From Selenomonadaceae bacterium UBA3796 (GTDB lineage: Bacteria > Bacillota > Negativicutes > Selenomonadales > Selenomonadaceae), in contig DFES01000062.1 in assembly GCA_002369175.1 (NCBI GenBank), forward strand, positions 1 to 16,966: a stretch of 16,966 bases of DNA, in the 5' to 3' direction. Within the stretch, counting starts at the first letter, position 1. Each line of letters begins with the position of its first letter. The notes beneath the pieces were generated by a model that did not search any database, was not told the DNA's origin, and worked only from the letters and a program-made list of their open reading frames with translations. This document shows, in pieces, positions 13,373 through 16,966 of the stretch. The position numbers were made by a program, and so were the translations under genes.

Positions 13373-14440
13373 CTATACTCTATCGCAAATCACTTTCGTC
13401 GCCTCTTCTGTGCCGATTTTCGTAAAACCGTCCTTCCAGAGATCCGGCGTGCGGAATCCGTCGGCCAGAGCTTTGTCCACGGCATCTTCCATTGCCTTTG
13501 CCGCCGCTTCCTCATGAAGGGAATAACGAAGCAGCATCGCCGCTGAAAGAATCGTTCCCATGGGGTTGGCAATCCCCTTCCCCGCGATATCCGGCGCAGA
13601 ACCGTGAATGGGCTCGTAAAGGCTTGTGCACTCGCCGATGCTGGCAGAAGGCATCATGCCGATGGAACCGCCCACGACAGCCGCTTCATCACTCAGGATG
13701 TCTCCGAAAAGGTTTCCCGTCACGATAACATCGAACTGCGTCGGGCGAACCGCAAGCTGCATGGCACAGTTGTCCACATAGAGATTGCCAAGCTCCACCT
13801 CAGGATAGCCTTCCGCAACCTTTGCCACCGTGCGCCTCCAAAGCCTGGACGTGGCGAGCACATTCGCCTTGTCCACAGAAGTAACCTTGCTGCGGCGCAG
13901 CTTTGCCGTTTCAAAGGCCAGCTTTGTAATGCGCTCCACCTCCGGAACGGAATAATTCTCCAAATCCCAGGCGCGTTCCTGTCCATCCTTGATCTCTGAC
14001 TCGCAGCGCTCGCCGAAATAGATGCCGCCCACGAGTTCCCTGACAATGACGAGATCCACGCCCCGCACCAGTTCAGGCTTCAACGGCGAGTATTCCACCA
14101 GAGCATCTGCCACCTTCACCGGGCGCAGGTTCGCATAAAGTCCAAGCCCTTTCCGAAGTCCCAAAATCGCTTTCTCAGGACGCAGGGCAGGGTCAACGTG
14201 ATCCCACTTTTCGCCGCCCACTGCGCCGAAAAGCACCCCATCCGCCTCCTTGCAGGCCTTGAGTGTTTCCTCCGGCAGCGGAGTGCCAAACTTATCGTAA
14301 GCGGCACCGCCTGCATCATGGTATTCATATTCCAATCCGAGGCTGTATATTTCATCCACCTTTTTCAGCACTGCAACGGCGGAATCCGTGATTTCCTTGC
14401 CGATTCCGTCTCCCGGAATGACAACGATTTTTTTTGCCAT
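13373..14440 (-). CDS. leuB: 3-isopropylmalate dehydrogenase
   Basis: A 355-residue NAD-dependent decarboxylating dehydrogenase, the last dedicated step of leucine synthesis (3-isopropylmalate to 2-oxoisocaproate). Substrate-binding arginines Arg95, Arg105 and Arg134, catalytic Tyr141 (GGIYFGE) and Lys191 (DKANVL), and metal-binding Asp223, Asp247 and Asp251 (FGDILSDEAA) are all visible, as is the YEPIHGSAPDIAGKGIANPMG coenzyme region; the start MAKKIVVIPGDGIG is canonical. The frame extends far upstream (to 14530), but that overlaps leuD; the ATG at 14440 is 13 bases after the leuD stop, preceded by GGAAGTGAG. It lies between leuD and ilvB in a tight cluster. Confidence 0.96.
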   Translation of the reverse strand: MAKKIVVIPGDGIGKEITDSAVAVLKKVDEIYSLGLEYEYHDAGGAAYDKFGTPLPEETLKACKEADGVLFGAVGGEKWDHVDPALRPEKAILGLRKGLGLYANLRPVKVADALVEYSPLKPELVRGVDLVIVRELVGGIYFGERCESEIKDGQERAWDLENYSVPEVERITKLAFETAKLRRSKVTSVDKANVLATSRLWRRTVAKVAEGYPEVELGNLYVDNCAMQLAVRPTQFDVIVTGNLFGDILSDEAAVVGGSIGMMPSASIGECTSLYEPIHGSAPDIAGKGIANPMGTILSAAMLLRYSLHEEAAAKAMEDAVDKALADGFRTPDLWKDGFTKIGTEEATKVICDRV

Positions 14441-14453
14441 ATACTCACTTCCA

Positions 14454-14939
14454 TTACTTATTCTTGATATAGTTGATAAGCCCTCCGGCATCGGCAATCT
14501 CCTGCACAAAGCCCGGCAGGGGATGTGCATGGAATACGTCGCCTGTCGTAAGATTCTCGATGGTTCCCGTGGAGGTATCTACACGGAGCTTGTCATCGGC
14601 CTTGATCTTCTCCACATCGTCTCCGATCTCCATGAGAGGAAGCCCGATGTTGATGCCGTTGCGATAAAAGATTCTGGCAAAGCTCGCGGCAATGATGACA
14701 GGAACTCCCGCAGCCTTGATGGAAACAGGAGCATGTTCCCGGGAGGAACCGCAGCCAAAATTCCTGCCGCCCACCATAATGTCTCCCGCCTTCACATTTT
14801 TCGCAAACGTCTCGTCAATATCCTCCATGCAATGGCTTGCAAGCTCCTTCGGATCAAAGGAATTCAAGTACCTTGCGGGGATGATGACATCCGTATCAAT
14901 GTTGTCGCCGTAGCGCCAAACCTTTCCTTCCACTTTCAT
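14454..14939 (-). CDS. leuD: 3-isopropylmalate dehydratase small subunit
   Basis: A 161-residue LeuD of the short (archaeal/clostridial, HACN-related) type that pairs with the 420-residue LeuC. The start region KVWRYGDNIDTDVIIPARYLNS and the catalytic-loop motif GRNFGCGSSREHAP (58-71), with its substrate-binding Ser and Arg, are intact. The two subunits isomerise 2-isopropylmalate to 3-isopropylmalate. The start ATG at 14939 is one base beyond the leuC stop; its ribosome site GGAGGAGG lies inside the last leuC codons, a sign of translational coupling. Confidence 0.96.
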   Translation of the reverse strand: MKVEGKVWRYGDNIDTDVIIPARYLNSFDPKELASHCMEDIDETFAKNVKAGDIMVGGRNFGCGSSREHAPVSIKAAGVPVIIAASFARIFYRNGINIGLPLMEIGDDVEKIKADDKLRVDTSTGTIENLTTGDVFHAHPLPGFVQEIADAGGLINYIKNK

Positions 14940-14940
14940 G

Positions 14941-16203
14941 TTACTCTACCTCCTCCGGTGCAGCAATCCTTCCCAAAATCGCACTGGCTGCCGCCACATG
15001 CGGTCCGGCAAGATAAACCTCGCTGTCCACATGCCCCATGCGTCCGCGGAAATTGCGGTTCGTCGTGGAAACGCACTTCTCTCCGGCAGAAAGGATGCCC
15101 ATGTAACCGCCAAGGCAGGGGCCGCAGGTGGGTGTGCTTACAACACATCCCGCATCGATGAAGATCTCCAGATACCCCCTCTTCATCGCTTCCTTATAGA
15201 CCCATTGGCTTCCGGGAATCACGATGCAGCGTACCTTCTCGTGTACCTTGCGGTTCCTGAGGATTTCTGCCGCGATTTCCATATCCTCCAGCCTGCCGTT
15301 TGTGCAGGAGCCGATAACCACCTGATCGATCTGGATGGCTTCGCCGATGTCCTCCACTGCTTTCGTATTGCCCGGAAGATGGGGAAAGGCAACCACGGAT
15401 TTCAGCTTCCCAAGATCGATTTCCACCGTCTGACAGTACTTGGCATCCTCATCTGCCGCCACCGGCTCATAAGGTTTCTTCACACGCCCTTCCACATACG
15501 CTTTCGTCACCTCGTCGAAGGGGAAAATGCCGGCTTTGCCGCCTGCCTCGATCGCCATATTCGAGATGGTCAGCCGATCCGTCATGGAGAGCTCCGCCAC
15601 CCCCGGCCCCGTAAACTCCAAGGATTTGTAGAGGGCGCCGTCCACGCCGATTTTGCCGATCAGCGTCAGAATGACATCCTTGCCGTTAATATTCTTCGGC
15701 TTTCTGCCCACAAGATGCACATTGATGGCCTCCGGCACTTTGAACCATGCTTCTCCCGTCGCCATCGCAACAGCGAGATCCGTCGTACCGACACCTGTAG
15801 AGAAGCCGTTCACTGCGCCATACGTGCATGTATGAGAATCTGCGCCGATGGTCAGCATGCCCGGCCCCACAATCCCCATTTCCGGCAGGATGACATGCTC
15901 GATGCCGACGCGTCCGGCTTCGAAATAGTTGACCAGATTGTGCTTCCGGGAAAAATCCCGCACGCTCTTGGCAAGATCCGCGCTCTTGATATCCTTCGCG
16001 GGCTGGAAATGATCGGGAATCAGGGCTATTTTCTCCCGATCAAACACGGGTTTTCCGATTTTCTCAAACTCCTTGATCGACGGAGGCGCCGTCACATCAT
16101 TCGCAAGCACCATATCCAGCTTGCACGTAATGAGCTGCCCGGGCTCTACCGATTCCAGTCCTGCATGTTTGGCGAGGATCTTCTCGCTCATGTTCATCCC
16201 CAT
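14941..16203 (-). CDS. leuC: 3-isopropylmalate dehydratase large subunit
   Basis: A 420-residue aconitase-superfamily subunit of the short type. The [4Fe-4S] ligands Cys300 (VIGSCTNGR), Cys360 and Cys363 (TPTCGPC) are present, as are the active-site block GADSHTCTYGAVNGFSTGVGTTD (120-142) and the NFRGRMGH region near 385-391. Start ATG at 16203, with GGAGG (16212-16216) eight bases upstream; two further in-frame ATGs follow within five codons. It is 109 bases downstream of ilvC, a gap containing two hairpins, and one base upstream of leuD. Confidence 0.96.
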   Translation of the reverse strand: MGMNMSEKILAKHAGLESVEPGQLITCKLDMVLANDVTAPPSIKEFEKIGKPVFDREKIALIPDHFQPAKDIKSADLAKSVRDFSRKHNLVNYFEAGRVGIEHVILPEMGIVGPGMLTIGADSHTCTYGAVNGFSTGVGTTDLAVAMATGEAWFKVPEAINVHLVGRKPKNINGKDVILTLIGKIGVDGALYKSLEFTGPGVAELSMTDRLTISNMAIEAGGKAGIFPFDEVTKAYVEGRVKKPYEPVAADEDAKYCQTVEIDLGKLKSVVAFPHLPGNTKAVEDIGEAIQIDQVVIGSCTNGRLEDMEIAAEILRNRKVHEKVRCIVIPGSQWVYKEAMKRGYLEIFIDAGCVVSTPTCGPCLGGYMGILSAGEKCVSTTNRNFRGRMGHVDSEVYLAGPHVAAASAILGRIAAPEEVE

Positions 16204-16220
16204 ATAAAATTCCTCCCAAC

Positions 16221-16243
16221 AAGCCTTCCCCCGAAGAAGGCCT
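16221..16243 (-). other. Hairpin just upstream of the leuC ribosome site
   Basis: GCCTTC and GAAGGC arms (16223-16228 and 16236-16241) with a seven-base loop end about five bases before the GGAGG of leuC. It could affect leuC translation or mark an mRNA processing point. Pairing is visible; function is inferred. Confidence 0.4.
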
Positions 16244-16253
16244 CACTTGCAGA

Positions 16254-16285
16254 AATCGGCTTACACCCGAAAGCGTAAGCCGATT
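16254..16285 (-). terminator. Stem-loop between ilvC and leuC (attenuator-like or processing stem)
   Basis: A perfect 11-bp stem AATCGGCTTAC/GTAAGCCGATT (16275-16285 read with 16254-16264) with a ten-base loop. Leftward it is followed only by TTTCTGC, too weak for a strong terminator, so partial termination or RNA stability between ilvC and leuC is more likely. Confidence 0.4.
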
Positions 16286-16312
16286 GCTTAGCTTATTTAG
16301 TTTATTCTACAC

Positions 16313-16966
16313 TCAGAACTGCAAATCCTTCTTGTCCTTGAGCCAGGACATCATGCTGCGAAGCTGGCCGCCCACTTTCTCAATGGGGTGCTCGGCGTGG
16401 AGCCTGCGCTGTGCCAGGAAGTTCGCACGCCCCGCCGCACGGTTCTCAAGGAGCCAGTTGCGTGCAAAGGTGCCGTCCTGAATTTCCGTCAAGGCCTGCT
16501 TCATGACCTTCTTCGTCTCCGGAGTGATGATGCGCGGACCCGTCATGTAGTCGCCGTATTCCGCCGTATCACTGATAGAGCGGCGCATCTTTGCCATACC
16601 GCCTTCGTACATGAGGTCCACAATGAGCTTCATCTCATGGAAGCACTCGAAATAGGCAATCTCCGGCTGATATCCGGCCTCTACCAGAGTCTCGAAACCG
16701 TTCTGGATGAGGTGGGTCACGCCGCCGCAGAGAACAACCTGCTCACCGAAGAGATCCGTTTCCGTCTCCTCCTTGAAGGTCGTCTGGATGACACCGGCGC
16801 GTGTGCCGCCGATACCGCGGGCATAAGCCAGGGCAATATCAAAGCACTTCCCCGTAGCATCCTGCTCCACTGCGAACACATCGGGAACACCGCCGCCCTC
16901 CGTGTACGTGCGGCGAACAAGATGTCCGGGCCCCTTCGGAGCCACCATGAACACATCCACGTCCGC
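16313..16966 (-). CDS. ilvC: Ketol-acid reductoisomerase, C-terminal two thirds (runs off the right edge)
   Basis: The last 217 residues are present; the N-terminal NADPH-binding Rossmann domain lies beyond the window, so the apparent start at 16960 is internal. The KARI knotted domain is clear: DVFMVAPKGPGHLVRR at the edge, then ETDLFGEQVVLCGG with the Mg-binding Asp and Glu, YFECFHEMKLIVDLMYEGG with the second pair of glutamates, and SISDTAEYGDY with the active-site Ser. The enzyme converts acetolactate (or acetohydroxybutyrate) to the dihydroxy acid in valine/isoleucine synthesis. It is a short class I form, judged from the single knotted domain. It is the first visible gene of the ilvC-leuCD-leuB-ilvB cluster. 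Confidence 0.95.
   Translation of the reverse strand, partial: ADVDVFMVAPKGPGHLVRRTYTEGGGVPDVFAVEQDATGKCFDIALAYARGIGGTRAGVIQTTFKEETETDLFGEQVVLCGGVTHLIQNGFETLVEAGYQPEIAYFECFHEMKLIVDLMYEGGMAKMRRSISDTAEYGDYMTGPRIITPETKKVMKQALTEIQDGTFARNWLLENRAAGRANFLAQRRLHAEHPIEKVGGQLRSMMSWLKDKKDLQF

Noticed and set aside
14938..16278. Long plus-strand open frame opposite leuC
   Set aside because: It is an antisense shadow of leuC, rich in His/Arg and without domains; leuC on the minus strand is unambiguous.

Overview
The window looks like chromosome from a fairly GC-balanced Firmicute, most likely a Negativicute (Selenomonas/Mitsuokella-like). This is inferred from gene content and protein character (CarD-YacL pair, DUF554 protein, short two-subunit-type LeuC/LeuD, strong AGGAGG ribosome sites, GTG/TTG starts). 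No rRNA, tRNA or other taxonomic marker is present, so the assignment is tentative. Nearly everything is on the minus strand; only a DUF554 membrane protein and a small secreted protein are on the plus strand.

Layout, left to right. 1-326: start of an HD-domain protein (minus) running off the left edge. 435-1485: DUF554 membrane protein and a 69-residue secreted Cys/His/Gly-rich protein (plus), the latter behind a sequence that looks like a Pho box. 1494-1539: a 19-bp perfect hairpin acting as terminator for both strands. 1538-3344: yacL and carD (minus). 3345-3585: AT-rich gap. 3586-5470: tcdA and an ftsZ-like gene, overlapping by 11 bp. 5471-5945: the most unusual stretch, holding a hairpin over the ftsZ ribosome site, a CRISPR-repeat-like 35-mer, two strong palindromes like an IS200/IS605 right end with no transposase, and a self-contained 150-nt transcription unit that could encode a tiny membrane peptide. 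5946-8920: EamA transporter, sugar-nucleotide epimerase and holA (minus). 9102-10451: gdhA with its own promoter and terminator. 10612-11601: galE. 11691-16966: branched-chain amino acid cluster, transcribed ilvC-leuC-leuD-leuB-ilvB.

How the genes work together. IlvB and IlvC carry out the first two steps of valine/isoleucine synthesis, and LeuC, LeuD and LeuB the last three-protein part of leucine synthesis. ilvN, ilvD and leuA are not in the window. GdhA fixes ammonia into glutamate, the amino donor for the final step of these pathways. GalE and the second epimerase supply sugar nucleotides for surface polysaccharide. HolA, FtsZ, TcdA, CarD and YacL are housekeeping functions.

Most of the window is ordinary. 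The parts worth attention are the ftsZ upstream region, the divergent FtsZ itself, and the Pho-box-like promoter of the small secreted protein. No clearly new multi-gene system was found.
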